Assembly: GCA_036429605.1 (NCBI GenBank)
Contig: CM071590.1
Coordinates: 3,224,001 to 3,288,000, forward strand
Reading direction: 5' to 3'
Origin: Cladobotryum mycophilum
Taxonomy: Eukaryota; Ascomycota; Sordariomycetes; Hypocreales; Hypocreaceae
DNA: 64,000 nt
The notes under the pieces were generated by a model that saw nothing but the letters and a program-made list of their open reading frames with translations, did no database searches and was not told where the DNA came from. Below, piece after piece: positions 1-12,419 of the stretch (position 1 is its first letter; each line of letters opens with the position of its first letter). Made by a program: the position numbers and the translations under genes.

Positions 1-2328
1 CTGCCATCCATGGACGTCTGGCTTGCCGTAATAAAGCGGCAGGGTACCAAGAGCCATGTACCAGTACTTGCAAAAAGTCGTCTGACGGTACAATTCGTCA
101 TATCACGCTAGAAGTACCCCCGCCTCGCCGCCTTGCTTCCAACTGATTGTTGTCCACTGGTACAACTCCGGCGGCTGCATTTCGCAAGCACTGCCAGTCC
201 TCGCCCCGTTCTGGTCTCTCTTTTTCCGTCCAAGGGCTGTTGTACACATGACTATAATAGAACGAGGGTGACTGTCTTGTTTCAGGGAGTATTACTCGTA
301 GGTCGCCTGGTACTAGGGCCACGGCTCAGATTTCAGTTGTGCAGTTGCCATGGCATAGACTTTCTTCTTCTTCTTGTTATAGTGGACAAAGGTAGCACGG
401 CCTGGATGGCTTGTATCTGGGGTGCTGGTCTGGAGAGGGGGCGCAAGAGGCACGCAGCAGAGCCGGGCAAAACACCACTAACCCAGCTGCGGGCGATTGA
501 GACTTGTCTGTATGGCACGGGTGTACTCCGTACTGGCCAGCAAATGACCCAACAAGCAAGCAGGCAAGCAAGCAAGCAGATGGGGAAATCCAAGACAAGC
601 TCCGTTACGCGCCGGCAGCCGAAGAAACGTACCTTGAAGAGGTTGTGTTCTCAACACACGAGTTTCGTAGTCATGCCGTAGTAGGGCCTACGGCAATATC
701 ATGTGTACCTCGATGCTGCCAGAGGCTATTGGGCAATGGCGCAGTGGTCGTCTTGGTAGAGCTCTCCGAACCCCAGTTAGTGTAGAGGCCGATGGTTGAT
801 ACTGGCGCTAAAAACTCTGAAGCCCACGAGTGTAAGAATAGGCGCAACTCTCTGGTACGCCAATGCGAGTCTGTGTCGCAATAAAGAGGAGTAAACAGCT
901 TGTTCCTAGTCGAGGCATGGAAGTACCTACCAGTTGCAGGGCAGTCCGCATACACCCGAGCTGAGACTTGTAAATTGAACCGACGCAACCAGTTTTCCCA
1001 ACTAATAGTGTCGTGTCGCAGTGCCAAGTAGCATGTAAAGGCTCGTTTGTTGTTGGTACTTGTACGGAGAAGGAAGAGTAAGTCAATGTGATAACCAACC
1101 AGGTAGCAAAAAAAGGGCTTGCAAGCTACCAAGAACCCAGGTCCTGGTGTGTTCCCAACTCACTTGCTGGCTGGCTGGCCGGCATGCCTCATACCCGTAT
1201 GCACATACCGACTAACGTGCCCTCTACCTACAAGTACTACTTGTACATGCTTGTATGCCGCTTTCCACCACCTAGAGACATGGGCAAGGTTCAGAGGTGT
1301 GGCACTGAGCATGTTCCAATGGAGGGTGCAAGGAATAAATGGAACGACGGCTCGAGGGATGATGGATGTGGGTGACGGATGGATGAATGAATTGAATGAA
1401 GGGGGCGATAATGGACTCCCCGTTCCAATTCTGGGTGCCAAATGCAAAATGGATGGGGCAAAAGGATGATGAGGGAGCGCCGCGCACGGCAACAACCTGT
1501 GGTATACAGTGCGAAATTGGGGGCCAAGGATGAGGTACAAAGGGCGTGCACTGTACCTGGGCGGGGAAAGCTGAGACGGCCATGTACCTGTACAGTACCA
1601 CACAATCAGCAACAGCTTCCGTGTGTGTTGCTTTTGTCTGCCTGCGTGTCCACCACCCACCATTTTTCAGTAGTGACTTTGCTCTGCTTGACTTGCCATG
1701 TCTTTGACATCAGCGACGTTCGTTTGAGCAAGCGAGCTATCCATCTTACCTGTAGTATCTTAGTACCTCTGTCTCGTTTCTGGCATGTGGTCTCTGCACC
1801 TGGCGGCTGGGTTGAAGGTTTACGAGGGTGACAGTCTGTGAAATTGAATGAATGCACCATATTCAGACAGGAAGTTGTAATCAAAATAATTACAATAACT
1901 GCCCTAGTTAATTTAGTAAATGACCCATTATCAATTCTACCAGTAAGTAGGAAATAATAATGAATGAATAATAATAAAATAATAATGGAAAAACTACGAT
2001 GATCAAGTACGTACATGCACAATACTTCGAAGTGGAAACGTGCTCCATTCTTTGATATACGAAAACAAAAATCACAGAGTACAAGGCAGGCAAACAAGAA
2101 TGACTGCTGGGGGGGCACGCATTAGCATGGAACATGAAAAAGAGATTGCAAGTGGGAAATGGGAAGGGAGCCAAGCAGCGGACGTTGGAACCAGACGGGA
2201 GACCTCGCCTCTCCCCCCTCTCACTCTCTCGTCTAAGATTAACAAGCCAGGCAGGCAGACAGACAGGCAAGGCAGGCTATCGTGGCCTCCCCCTCCACCC
2301 AAGTTCCAGTACGGGGTAATACTACCTG

Positions 2329-2352
2329 GTAGTAGTAGTAGTAGTAGTAGTA
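2329..2352. repeat. (GTA)8 microsatellite
   Basis: Eight uninterrupted GTA triplets lie in the gene-free region left of nhp6. Confidence 0.95.
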
Positions 2353-2376
2353 CCTACCAGCCTGAAAGCTACGCTC

Positions 2377-2417
2377 TGCCCAGTGTGCGTTGCCCAGTGT
2401 GCGTTGCCCAGTGTGCG
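2377..2417. repeat. Three-copy 14-bp tandem repeat
   Basis: The unit TGCCCAGTGTGCGT occurs twice in full and a third time short by one base, head to tail. It lies about 1.2 kb upstream of the nhp6 start codon. The function is unknown. Confidence 0.9.
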
Positions 2418-2610
2418 AAAATCCGCAAGTGAGGTGGGTGACTTGGCCCAGTACCTGGTAGTAGTAAGTGCCTATTGTGGTGCGGTGCTGGCCTGGCTAC
2501 TTAGTACATACTGCTGGGCGGCACCAAAGCAACCAAGGCACGCCCCCTTCAAAGGGTCAGAGAGGGAAGGGCACCCCTCGGGAAAGGCGACAGAAAGTGT
2601 GAGAGAGAGC

Positions 2611-2629
2611 GTGCGTGCGTGCGTGCGTG
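2611..2629. repeat. GTGC microsatellite
   Basis: About five GTGC units follow a GA-rich stretch in intergenic DNA. Confidence 0.85.
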
Positions 2630-3600
2630 AGTGCAAGTGGTGGTGTGTGGGTAAGTAAGTACTAGGTAAGAGGAGGAGGCAAGGTAGGTGGTGGTAGGAA
2701 GTACTTCCGTAGCTTATTAGGCCGTCTGCGCGTGGTCGCGTTTCCCTCCGCACCGCACCACCGCACCCACGCACCACGCACCACACACACAATCACTCCC
2801 CCATAGTAAAAAGGCTCCTTGGCCCTCCCCCCATACTACTTACTGCCTCCCCTTCTCACTCTCCCATACAAATTCTACCACCAAAATCCTCCCATACAAA
2901 AAAACTGCACCCGCGCTCCTCGTCGCAACACAAACGCAACGCGCCTATCTTGTGAGTACCTCGCATTCACTTGTGCATTACAGCAAAAACACAAGTCACC
3001 AGCATCATCACTTTTATGTCCACGCATTGAGTTTATTTGACTCCCGTTGACCGTTTTTTCAACGTCTTTTCCGTCTTTTTCCCACTTGACAAGTTGTCAT
3101 TTCAACGATTGCATCACTCGTTGGATCGCAGCTTGCCATCTTTCCCTCTTCACTCTTCGCTCCTCTGCACTCTTCACCTTGCACCTTGCACCCTGCGCAT
3201 TTCACACTCGCCTCGCGCTGATAAGCCGAGTTTCCAGTGCAACAATCGCATCAGCATCAACACCCTTCATCTCTTTTCCAGAATCTCTCAAGGTATGAAG
3301 GCACCTTGAAAATCGTGTTTTTTGAGCTCAAAACCGCAATCCGACTGTGTTGGCAGAGTCAATTGCTTTTGCGCCTCGGATTCACTTTACCTTTGAGCTC
3401 GTTGATAACAAGCTCTGCTCTGCTCACCTACCTCTACCCCTCTACCACACCAAACGCATATTGCACCCTCATTTGCCGAACCTCAGCAAGTTGCTTCAGG
3501 GACTTCGCGCATACCAGCATCAGCAACACTGCACTCGCTGTTGCATAAAAATTTCCCTCAGCTCATTGACTGACAATTTTCTCAGCTCCACACATTCAAA

Positions 3601-4049
3601 ATGCCTAAGGCCGCCACAACAAAGCGTACCACAAAGGACGGCAAGACCAAGCGTGGAAAGAAGGGTAAGTTGATGCTCCATTGATGCCTTTTTTGGCATT
3701 CCATTCCAAACGCACCCATTTGTGGTTCATGTAACTAACTGCAACAGACCCCAATGCTCCCAAGCGTGGTCTTTCTGCCTACATGTTCTTCGCCAATGAG
3801 CAGCGTGAGAATGTCCGTGAGGAAAACCCTGGCATCTCTTTCGGTCAGGTCGGCAAGCTCCTTGGTGAGCGATGGAAGGCATTGAACGACAAGCAGCGTG
3901 CCCCATATGAGGCCAAGGCTGCTGCCGACAAGAAGAGATACGAGGATGAGAAGCAGGCTTATAACGTAAGTCAGCACACTAAAGCCACCATGCCATTTCA
4001 ATAAGACTAATCATATTTCTAGGCTGAGGCTGAGGAAGAATCCTCCTAA
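3601..4049 (+). CDS. nhp6: Non-histone chromosomal protein 6 (HMG-box protein)
   Basis: Exons 3601-3664, 3748-3965 and 4023-4049 give 102 aa. Both introns have good GTAAGT donors, and the first has a CTAAC branch site just before its acceptor. The protein has a basic Lys/Thr/Arg-rich N-terminus (residues 1-22), then one HMG box starting DPNAPKRGLSAYMFF and running through ERWKALNDKQRAPYE to about residue 94, and ends in a short acidic tail AEAEEESS. This is the architecture of the yeast Nhp6 family: abundant, sequence-independent DNA-bending proteins that help FACT and Pol II/III transcription in the nucleus. The length matches the family. The pyrimidine-rich upstream region fits strong constitutive expression. 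The identification is secure by family; the exact paralogue name is by homology only. Confidence 0.95.
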
Positions 4050-6286
4050 GCGCCATGTATCATGATGTTTAGTTGACTATGTCATGAACGGTCTGGGGTA
4101 ATGATAAATCATGCCCCTGGTCGACACACGGACGGCCAGGCTGGTGGTCTCGATTTCCTTGTACTTTGGGCAGGGTGGTGTTGTACGAATGCACGGGACG
4201 GGTTGCGTACTTTTGCTTTTTTAGGTGCCGGATATCAACGGAATAGGGACTCGCAAACTTGTAATTGAGAACTGGATGGTGGCCGGCAAAGCTACAGGCG
4301 AATATCTCAAAGCTCATGCTTCTATGAGTTTCGGCTCATGAACCTAACTACAGAGCCACGAGATGATGAATCGAAAACAATGTATAAATTCTTCAAAAAC
4401 CGTTACAATACGTAGATCCTTTCCTCTACATCCGGGTATGCATGTGTGTATGTGTGTGTGTGTGTTGCATACGAGAGCGTATGCGGGCTTGAAGTGATAA
4501 TATGCATCAAGGCAACGACGGCTTGTGAGAGCCTTGGGTTTCTGTCATGCAATGAGTTGTTGGCATCTCCATAGGTCTGTCTAGAACCCCAGCGGCCTGG
4601 GATGCCCAAAACCCCTCCAATGCCGGGTGATGACGCGCGCTCTTGGTGAGCAAAATAATGTGGCTGGGTATTTTCGAAAACTCTGTGGCGGTTGAGGCTA
4701 GTGCAGCACTTTTGGTGGGGTGATGATTTTGGTGGCAACTTGAAACGTGAAATGGGCCATCTACGATAAGGAAGGAACGGAAAATCTTGGTGAGATGGCG
4801 TCCCGGGCTACGGATTAAATCAAAGCTAACATGCTCACGCTCACGATGATGAATGATGGAGGGCAAAATTTAACACCCAAGGATGATGGATTAGAGGGCC
4901 GGCCCGCAAAGCTCTCCCTCCACACTCCACCATCCGCTCGGAGGCTCTGCGATAGATTGACCATCTGTTACGGCGCAACTCCATCTAGTTCCCCCGGAAA
5001 TCGGTGAGATGGGGGTTAGCTCAAGTGGCTTCCTCCAGATTTTTGTTACTTTATTGCATCATCACTAGCCACGGCGTGTGTGAGACTTTTCACCTTATCA
5101 TACAGGTCTTGTGGGAGGGGGAAGAGTTTTCTGTTGGCTCATATTGTGTCATTTGCGACAAGCGGGCCAATGGGGGGGGCTAGATCAGGAAGAAGAAAAC
5201 GAGAGACGGGGAGAGAGAGAAGAACAGGGACCAACGATTGCAAACGGACAGTGTCCTTAGGGGTGGTGGTGGTGGTGGTGTTGCGTACAGTACCTAACAA
5301 GTTGCTTCGTTGCAGCGGTCATGCAAGTGCCGGCCCAATGTGCAGCAAACCAGCGTTGGGTTGACCGACGCTTGCTTTCGTGGCATGCTCTGAGCAGCTC
5401 GCGGTGCTGCGAGGAGACTCCGGTCTGCTCCCGCCACCGCGAATGGGGTAACCGGTTCCCACATCTCGGTGGGTGCTTGTCTCTCTGTCAATGCACAATC
5501 TGGTCATCCGATCTGCCGTACAGCGGTCTGTCTTGTCAGAGCTTGTCAGAGGCCCCCTCCCCTCCCCCGGGAAGCCAACCCACGATGGTCTCTTAATTAC
5601 GTCGACCACCCCCGGACATGATTGACAATTTACGATGGACACGTCGAATCAGGCTATTGGTATTGAGTGCATCACTGGAGTCGCCCGCATTCTTAGTCGG
5701 TAGCTTTTGTTTTGCTGGAAACTTTGCTTCTTTTGCATTGGGCTGCCATCGGTTCAAGCCTGCTTCTGGTGTGGTGTCCTCCTCCTCCTCTTCTTCTTCC
5801 CCCTCCATCTCATGGGTCATTGACCATATGGACCATTCTCCATTCTCCGGATTTGAAGCTGCATGCTGAGACCTTTCGTCCCCGTCCCCGCCCCCCAACA
5901 TAACTACCGGTCCACCCTGCTGTCGCTCACCGTTCAATTGATCCGACCCATTTCCTCGAATTCCTCTCAGCCTCTTCCAATTGCTTTGTTTTATGCAACC
6001 GTGAACATTTTTAAATACAGTAATTTTGGGACCGTTTTTTCGATCCAGCACAAAGCCGAACAACCGGTGCAGACTCTTATATAATACCGAAATCATACGA
6101 TTTGTGCGTCGTATGCAAGGAATGAGACGGACGGCGGGGATATTCGTCGGTGAAAGTAAAGAAGAATAATCTCTGAGCGAGCGAGCCAGCATCACTTCGC
6201 ACCACTCGATCGGCTTTAGCTGCCCGCCTTCGATGATGCACCAATAGGCCACAACTATTTCCGTGTCGGTATTCATTATTGCTACA
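4050..6286. other. Intergenic region between nhp6 and the 484-aa gene
   Basis: About 2.2 kb holds the nhp6 3' region, a short TG repeat near 4448-4464 and the promoter of the following gene. A 237-codon antisense frame (5593-6306) was considered and rejected. I see no supported gene. Confidence 0.55.
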
Positions 6287-8325
6287 ATGGAGCTCAGCTC
6301 ACCCATCGATTTGGACCAAGCGGCTCTGGTGGATGTTCACCTGCTCAAGGGTTGCTGTCTGGAAGCAGAGAGGTCCGATATCGTATGGTATCGTCTTGAG
6401 GGTCTATACCAAGCCTTGCCGGAGGCCAATCGCCGATACCTAAGAAACCTCATTGACGAAGTTCGAACTTCGAGCCTCACCCTACGAGAACTAGCCGATC
6501 TCTCCCAGGTTCACCAAGACCGAGTACCACTTGTGTTGGACCCTCTCAATACCATTTTGCCATGCATGTCTCGATCTCTTCGGGACATCACCACCCACTA
6601 CGAAAATACGAAGCTATCAAAAGTGAATCGATGGCGGACCATGTTTCATGAGATGACGACTGAGGCCTCTGGCCTTCAGTTGCCTCAGCGTTTTGTTCTT
6701 TATAATAATTTCCTTGGCTCTCTCCGGGACTTGCTGTCAAGGTTTGTTCGTCCCCATCATGCCCCGTCACAATGTTTAACATTTTCTCCCAGATCACCTA
6801 GTTTTGACCTTAATCTAATGGAATGCGGTCGCCTGCAGATAATGCAGTTGCGTGAAGCCAGAGGGATACGTACGTCAAATCAATCGCCCGTGATATTTCA
6901 CCCAAAGCTAACAAAGATGAAGCACCGCCTCCAATCCAAGCCGGTCCGCTCGTTCGTTATGGAAGCGTGGCGCCTCCTGTTGTGGATCCCGTAAGTATCC
7001 GCCTCCTGCTCAACTATCTATCTATCCATGGTACTCATCAATATGCACAGTCTATTCATTGGGCTGAACAGATATTTTCATTGCCACTGCCGACCCGAAC
7101 ACCATTCAATGGTCACCATGCGTAAGCCATTTCATAGTTGATCGTTTACCTGAGGTGAATGTCGCTCACCATGCGATATAGATCAGAATCCTTTGGACCT
7201 CATAAGCCATGGGGCCATCTCAGCATCCCAAAGAATTCCAAGGTCCTCTTTCGACGGTATGCCACTGCTTTCCCCCTTCTCCCTGTTGTTGGACCATCAT
7301 TAACGATTGTTTAGACCATTTGACGATGATAAACTATCCCTGCTAGCGTATCAAGACGGGCGAGACGGAAGCCCTCATCTTCTCCTTCGTACCTACTACA
7401 TGGGTGGTCCCTGGTTTTCATCACGCGGTGCTCATGAGCTGTGCATTGAGCGGGACGGTGATTCATTACAGTTTAATCGATGGAGTCGATCGGAAAACTG
7501 CTCAAAGCTCTGGGCAACCCTGCGTTTCATTACTTGGGAGGGTAAGTTGGATCAACCCTCACCACTCGACGCATCGCTTGGCTAGTAAACACCTACTGAC
7601 ACGCAACTTAGAGCTCATTCTTACGTACTGCACATTCCTAGCCCTCAAGGCTCGCAATGATCTCACGCTCCAATTGGGCGCCAAAGAGTATGCCCTGCGA
7701 GGCGAACGCAAACTCTTCCAAGCGTAAGTGTCCTCTTTGGGAGACGGCCCTCCATAACTTTTTTCCTCACATAGGCACAGGTGCATCTTGGACGATGGCT
7801 TCAAGCATTCGCTCATCGTATACGAAGACCGCTTAACGGGGGGTCGTCGACTCCACGCCGCCGTGTGGGAGGGAGAGCTACGCCAGTGTCCGGTCTGGAC
7901 AGCCTTTAGTACGTTCTACTACAATTTTTTTTATCAAACAACCTGAAACCGTGAGATGAGCTGATGCTAATCGAACGTTTTTCTACAGTCACCAACCAGG
8001 CATCTACCTCGGGCTGGGTCAAGCGTGTTGGCAAGCGCAAGGTTCGCTTGGGCGACATTCAGCTATACACCTTCTGCCAGCAATACCGACAGCAAAGTCA
8101 ACGACGAGGTCCCGGCGGAGCCTTTGAGATTCAATTCTACAGCGAAGAAGGTAAGTTTCTCTCTACCACACCTCATCCTACGTCCAGAAAGAAAGAAATA
8201 AAAAATAAAATTAAAATTAAAAAAGAGAGAAAATAAACATCTGACACTCATCACCAGCAACCCAAAGCTTCAAAGACCTATTCTCCCTAACCGCCACCCG
8301 GCCTACCACTCCAAAAGCCATCTAA
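6287..8325 (+). CDS. Unrecognised fungal protein, 484 aa, ten exons
   Basis: Exons 6287-6741, 6793-6869, 6917-6990, 7051-7121, 7182-7256, 7315-7541, 7612-7723, 7775-7908, 7989-8150 and 8258-8325 join in phase to 485 codons including stop. I do not recognise the family. The N-terminal 150 residues are helical-looking and Leu/Arg-rich. A Pro-rich linker (APPPIQAGPLVRYGSVAPP) follows at about 180-200. The C-terminal half has alternating hydrophobic/basic strands (GWVKRVGKRKVRLGDIQLY) and ends ATQSFKDLF before a Thr/Pro tail, which suggests a beta-rich PH-like fold; this is inference only. There is no signal peptide or membrane segment. The first intron (51 nt) is in frame and free of stops, so its removal is uncertain; retaining it would add 17 residues. 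Confidence 0.8.
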
Positions 8326-8979
8326 AAAAAAACTCAACAACCCAAATCGAAAAAACCTCGATCTATCCATCCGCATACCTTCTTCACCCAACAACAACAT
8401 CAAAAAAGTCTTGGCTCCCAACCTCATTCCCTTTGTTTTAAAATGAACAAAACACCACCCATTTTCATTTGTCCTTAACGACTCAAAACCATCATACCCC
8501 TTCATACATACCCCCTTTTCTTTTATGCTACGACGTTGCAACGACGGCACGATAGTCTGATTTTTTTGTAGCCCATTTTTTACCCTTTCTTTTCCTTCTC
8601 TCTCTTCTTTTTTTCCAGCAAGGAGAATGGCGTTCATATTCATATTATTTTTAATGTCTCAGTCATGGTGCATAGTGGGAGAAATGGAGGAATGTAAAAT
8701 CGGTATTAGGGGATGAATCCCTTCTCTGGCATCAAGTATATAAAATGCTGCAAATCTCAAACCAGATTAACTTGATATAGTATTTAAAGTCTCTGGAAAA
8801 ACTATCAACTACTTATTCATATACATGAGACTTCGTCAGCTCATCAAAATTGTTTTTTTCCCCTTCTCGTTCTGAGTCTGTGTGACTATTTTTTAGATGA
8901 TCATGCCATGTGCGTTTCAATCCTCCTACCATTCAACCTACATCCCATTAATTGCACCCACTTCCCAAACATCTTGCAT
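8326..8979. other. Convergent 3' gap
   Basis: This AT-rich sequence with T- and A-tracts lies between the ends of the 484-aa gene (+) and phosphoglucomutase (-). It holds only the two 3' untranslated regions as far as I can see. Confidence 0.6.
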
Positions 8980-10948
8980 TTAGGTCTTGACATCAGGCTC
9001 ATCACGGCCAATGTGCTCCTTGAACTTGAGAAGCTCAGTAGCAAACTTGACCTCATCCTTGAGGAAGTCCTGGGCATCAAGGTCATACTTGGACGGGTCG
9101 CTGGTGTGTTGTTCAATGTACAGACGAATGGTGGCACCAGATGAGCCAGTACCGGAGAGACGGACAACGATACGGCTGCCGGAAGAGAAGCCAGCATACA
9201 GACCCTGCTTGGAGGAGACTGAGCCGTCCAAGTCAGTGTATGAGAAGTTGCCAGCCTTGGTGACAGTGCGTCCTATGCAATGTTAGATGACGACTCTTGT
9301 TTTAGAAGATAAAATGTTTACTTACCGCTGACAGTGCTACCGATGAACTTGGGGTCGGCTACAAGAGCCTCCAGCTCACCAACGACCTTGTTGGCGCCCT
9401 CAGAGTCGACATCTTCGTAGTCGTAACGGGTGAAAAAGGTGCGTCCGTACTGGGTCCAGAAATCCTTCTGGATCTGCTTGATAGATGGAGTGGCGCCAGG
9501 GTTCTTGACACCAAGGGCAGCAATGATGTTGAGCCAGGCAACGACAGCCCACAGACCGTCCTTCTCACGGATGTGGTCACTGCCAGTACCGAAGCTCTCC
9601 TCGCCACAGATGGATAATTTCTGGGCATCGAAAAGAGCACAGAAGAACTTCCAGCCGGTAGGGACCTCGTAGCAGTTGAGACCCTGGGCCTTTGCGACCA
9701 AGTCAACAGCACCGCTGGTGGGCATAGAACGAGCAAGGCCGTTGACACCGTTCTTCTGGAAGTAGGGGATGAGCTTGGCGTGGTGAGCGATGATGGCAAG
9801 AGAGTCACCGGGGGAAACGAAGGCATTGGCACCGTAGATCATGTTACGGTCACCATCACCGTCGGAAGCAGCACCAAAGGGAATCGAGTTCTTGTCAACA
9901 ACCTCGACAAGGGAGTGGGCATAGGTGAGGTTGGGGTCAGGGTGGCCACCGTTGAAGTCGGGGCTGGGCTCACAGTTTTGAGTGGCACCAGTGAGTCCCA
10001 GCTCCTTCTCAAAAATGTCCTTGCCGTAGGGGCCAGTGACGCCATGGAGACCATCAAAGAGGACCTTGAAGTCGGGGTTGGCAACGAAGAACTTCTTGAT
10101 GGTGTCGAAATCGAAGATGTCCTTCAACATGGCGGTATAGTCGGCAGTGCTGTCAATGATCTCGACCTCGAGATCGCCATAGGTCTTGGTGCCAATGGTG
10201 ACGATGTCAATGTCGGGGATGTCAGCAAGCTTGTAGGATGTCAACGTCTTGGAGGTCTCGTAGATCTTGTTGGTGACGGATTCGGGGGCGGGGCCACCGT
10301 TGGCCAAGTTGTACTTGATGCCGAAGTCGTTCTTGGGGCCTAAATGATCAAACCCCTCCCCGTTATTAAGAGTTCAGACCAAATTAGGGGTATTAATTGA
10401 CTCACCACCAGGGTTGTGGCTTGCGGTAAGAAGAATGCCACCGGTAGCCTTTCGCAGACGGATAACATGGCTGGCGGCAGGGGTGGAGAGGATGCCGTTC
10501 TGACCGATGAGAAGCTTCTTGACGCCATAGGCAGCGCTAATCTTGGCGATCAATTGAATGACCTCGGGGTTGTAGAAACGGCCATCACCACCAATGACCA
10601 GGAAGGCACCTGTAGGAAGTTTGTTAGAGATGATGGCATACAAAAGGGGTGAAGATGGAGAGAAAGAGAGAGAGATACATACCCTCAGCACCTTCGGGGA
10701 TGGACAGGAGAATGCTAGCGACGAAAGACTCGCTATAGTGAGGCTTCTGGAAAACAACGACCTTTTTACGAAGACCAGAACTAGATGATTCCAAGCAATG
10801 TCAGTATTTCTCTCTCTTTGTCTGTCTGTCTAAGAGCTCGAGAGCAGTAGGGGGGGGGTGTTATGATGTTGATGGCGGGGTTCCAAGTGACGTACGTGCC
10901 AGGCTTCTGGTCCTGGAAGGGTTGGAACTCAACAGTCTTGAAAGCCAT
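8980..10948 (-). CDS. pgm2: Phosphoglucomutase
   Basis: Five exons on the minus strand (10896-10948, 10683-10780, 10406-10609, 9326-10339, 8980-9272) encode 553 aa, the normal length for eukaryotic phosphoglucomutase. It interconverts glucose-1-phosphate and glucose-6-phosphate in the cytosol, feeding UDP-glucose for cell wall, glycogen and trehalose synthesis. The phosphoserine loop TASHNPGG lies at about residues 112-119, the Mg-binding loop DGDGDR in the middle, and the sugar-binding GEESFG loop in the C-terminal half. The protein starts MAFKTVEFQPFQDQKPGT, typical of the family. An ATG six codons upstream in the same frame is possible, but the family start is preferred. All introns are short with canonical borders. 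The gene is intact. The symbol follows yeast and Aspergillus usage. Confidence 0.96.
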
Positions 10949-11718
10949 TGTTGAGACTATTTTCAAAAAAAGTTCGTAGGGGAACTTTTTCTTGGGGGTA
11001 TATGAAAAAGAGATTAGGGAAAAGCAAAAAGTAAAGAAGAAGATCTTGAAGTCTCCTCAGCTAAAGAAAGAGTTTTTTTTTGTTTTAGAAGAGCAAAAAA
11101 GAAAAGAGAGAAGGGAGATGGCGTCCAAGCTGGGGCTGCCTTGCTAAAGAACGGGAGGGGAACCTAAGCTCCTGATAGCTGATAGCAAGTTTCCATAGTT
11201 GATGGTGGGGGAAGGAGGGGCCGTTGGGCATCGCGTCTCTTTCCCAGCTGATGCAGGGGCAGGACAGTGTTTGCTGGCGGTGAGTTGGTACCGTACGAAC
11301 CGGCCCATATTGTATGCACCCCTACAGTGTGCGTTTGCCCAATTGGAAGAGGTGCAGGTCTCTGTTACCTCATTTCAACAACCCGGGAAAGGTTTTTCTT
11401 TCTTCCCCCATCATCTCCGCCTAAAAGAATGGATGATGTCCAACCAAGCTCCAGCTCTCCCAACAACCGATGACATCAAAAAAATAGAACAAGTTATGAA
11501 TTTATATTATCAATTATAATGGCAAAATGTTTGTTATCGTTGTGCAATTGTCGACCGTTTCGTCACTTTATGCAGTGTGAGCATATATCCATTGATGCTT
11601 TAATCAACTTTTACAACCCTTGAGCGGTATTATTATTAAATCACCTCATCATTTATTACACATAACTTGTACATGCATACATACCATGCCTACCTAGTAG
11701 TACGCAAGGTAGTCTAGC
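10949..11718. other. Gap between pgm promoter and rex2 3' end
   Basis: The side next to pgm is rich in A/G tracts on the plus strand (CT-rich in the sense of pgm), as expected for a strong fungal promoter. The distal part is AT-rich. No gene is seen. Confidence 0.55.
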
Positions 11719-12419
11719 TTATCCCGAGCTCTCGGATCGAAAAATGACATCTCGATAATACTTTGCCTCGTTAATGCTCTCCAAAATATCATCCCTAGCT
11801 TTGTGAATCCCAATCTTCTTCGGCACATTTGCCACCACAAAGGCCGGACTCCATCGCCGAGCAGCCTCCTTTATGCTGCTAATGTCAAGGATACGATAGT
11901 GCAGGTGGTCGGTGACCTTGCTAAAGGGCTCCCTCCGTAAGAATGCCCGATCGGCATGGACACTGCTCCCCGCCAAGAGGGCGGTGCGTTTCGTGGGGAT
12001 GAGCTTGGTGACGTAGTCGTAGAGTGCGTCTGCAGCCTGCGAGGGCGTCGTGGTAGAGTCCAGGACGGCGGCCGTGAGCCCCGTGCTGCGGTGCGTGTTG
12101 GTGCACCATTCGTCCATCTCATCCAGGCGAGACCGCGGCCAGTGGATGACGGCATGGAAGCCTTCGGGGTCGATTATATCGAGGTTGCCATTAGTGATGA
12201 TGCAGTAGATTTCGAGGATCTCGTCAGTATCCGGGTTCAGGCCAGTCATCTAAACGGAACGAATAAGTCAACCTAGATAATAAGATGTTTTCAAGCACAC
12301 TTGTCTTTTTTTGTTTTTCTTTTCTTCTTCTTTCCACACACCTCACAATCTATCCAAACAAGGGCATCGCTTATATTGGCAACGTCAGGAGACGTCTGGC
12401 TCTTCTTCTCAGCCGACAT
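11719..12419 (-). CDS. rex2: Oligoribonuclease (DEDDh 3'-5' exonuclease), REX2-like
   Basis: Two exons (12342-12419 and 11719-12249) separated by a 92-nt intron give 202 aa. The enzyme degrades 2-5 nt RNA fragments to mononucleotides; the yeast homologue Rex2 acts largely in mitochondria. The DEDDh residues are visible: D24 and E26 in WIDCEMTGLN, an Asp in the SSVHADRAFL motif, and His/Asp in HKARDDILESI near the C-terminus. The intron falls directly after the DxE motif, so the second exon begins with the Met of MTGLN, which could be mistaken for a start. The length is close to bacterial Orn (about 180 aa) with a short N-terminal extension and no strong mitochondrial presequence. The gene is divergently arranged with the next oxidoreductase gene. 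Confidence 0.92.

Larger units (their letters stand above)
1..3600. other. Gene-free region upstream of nhp6
   Basis: No open frame here has family similarity, consistent codon use or splice structure that I can support. The region holds simple repeats (GTA triplets, a 14-bp tandem repeat, GTGC repeats) and one TACTCCGTA motif at 524-532. From about 2750 to 3600 it becomes strongly pyrimidine-rich, as is usual for the promoter and leader of a highly expressed fungal gene. The last few hundred bases are probably the nhp6 5' untranslated region. A leader intron is possible (donor-like GTGAGT near 2951, acceptor-like TTTTCTCAG near 3583) but is not demonstrable from sequence alone. Confidence 0.6.

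Noticed and set aside
671..1132. 153-codon minus-strand frame in the left gap
   Set aside because: No family likeness, no splice context and neutral composition; it is expected by chance in this length of DNA.
5593..6306. 237-codon antisense open frame overlapping the start of the 484-aa gene
   Set aside because: It contains an acidic run from a CTC-repeat read in reverse, has no domain-like pattern, and overlaps the promoter and first codons of a better-supported spliced gene.
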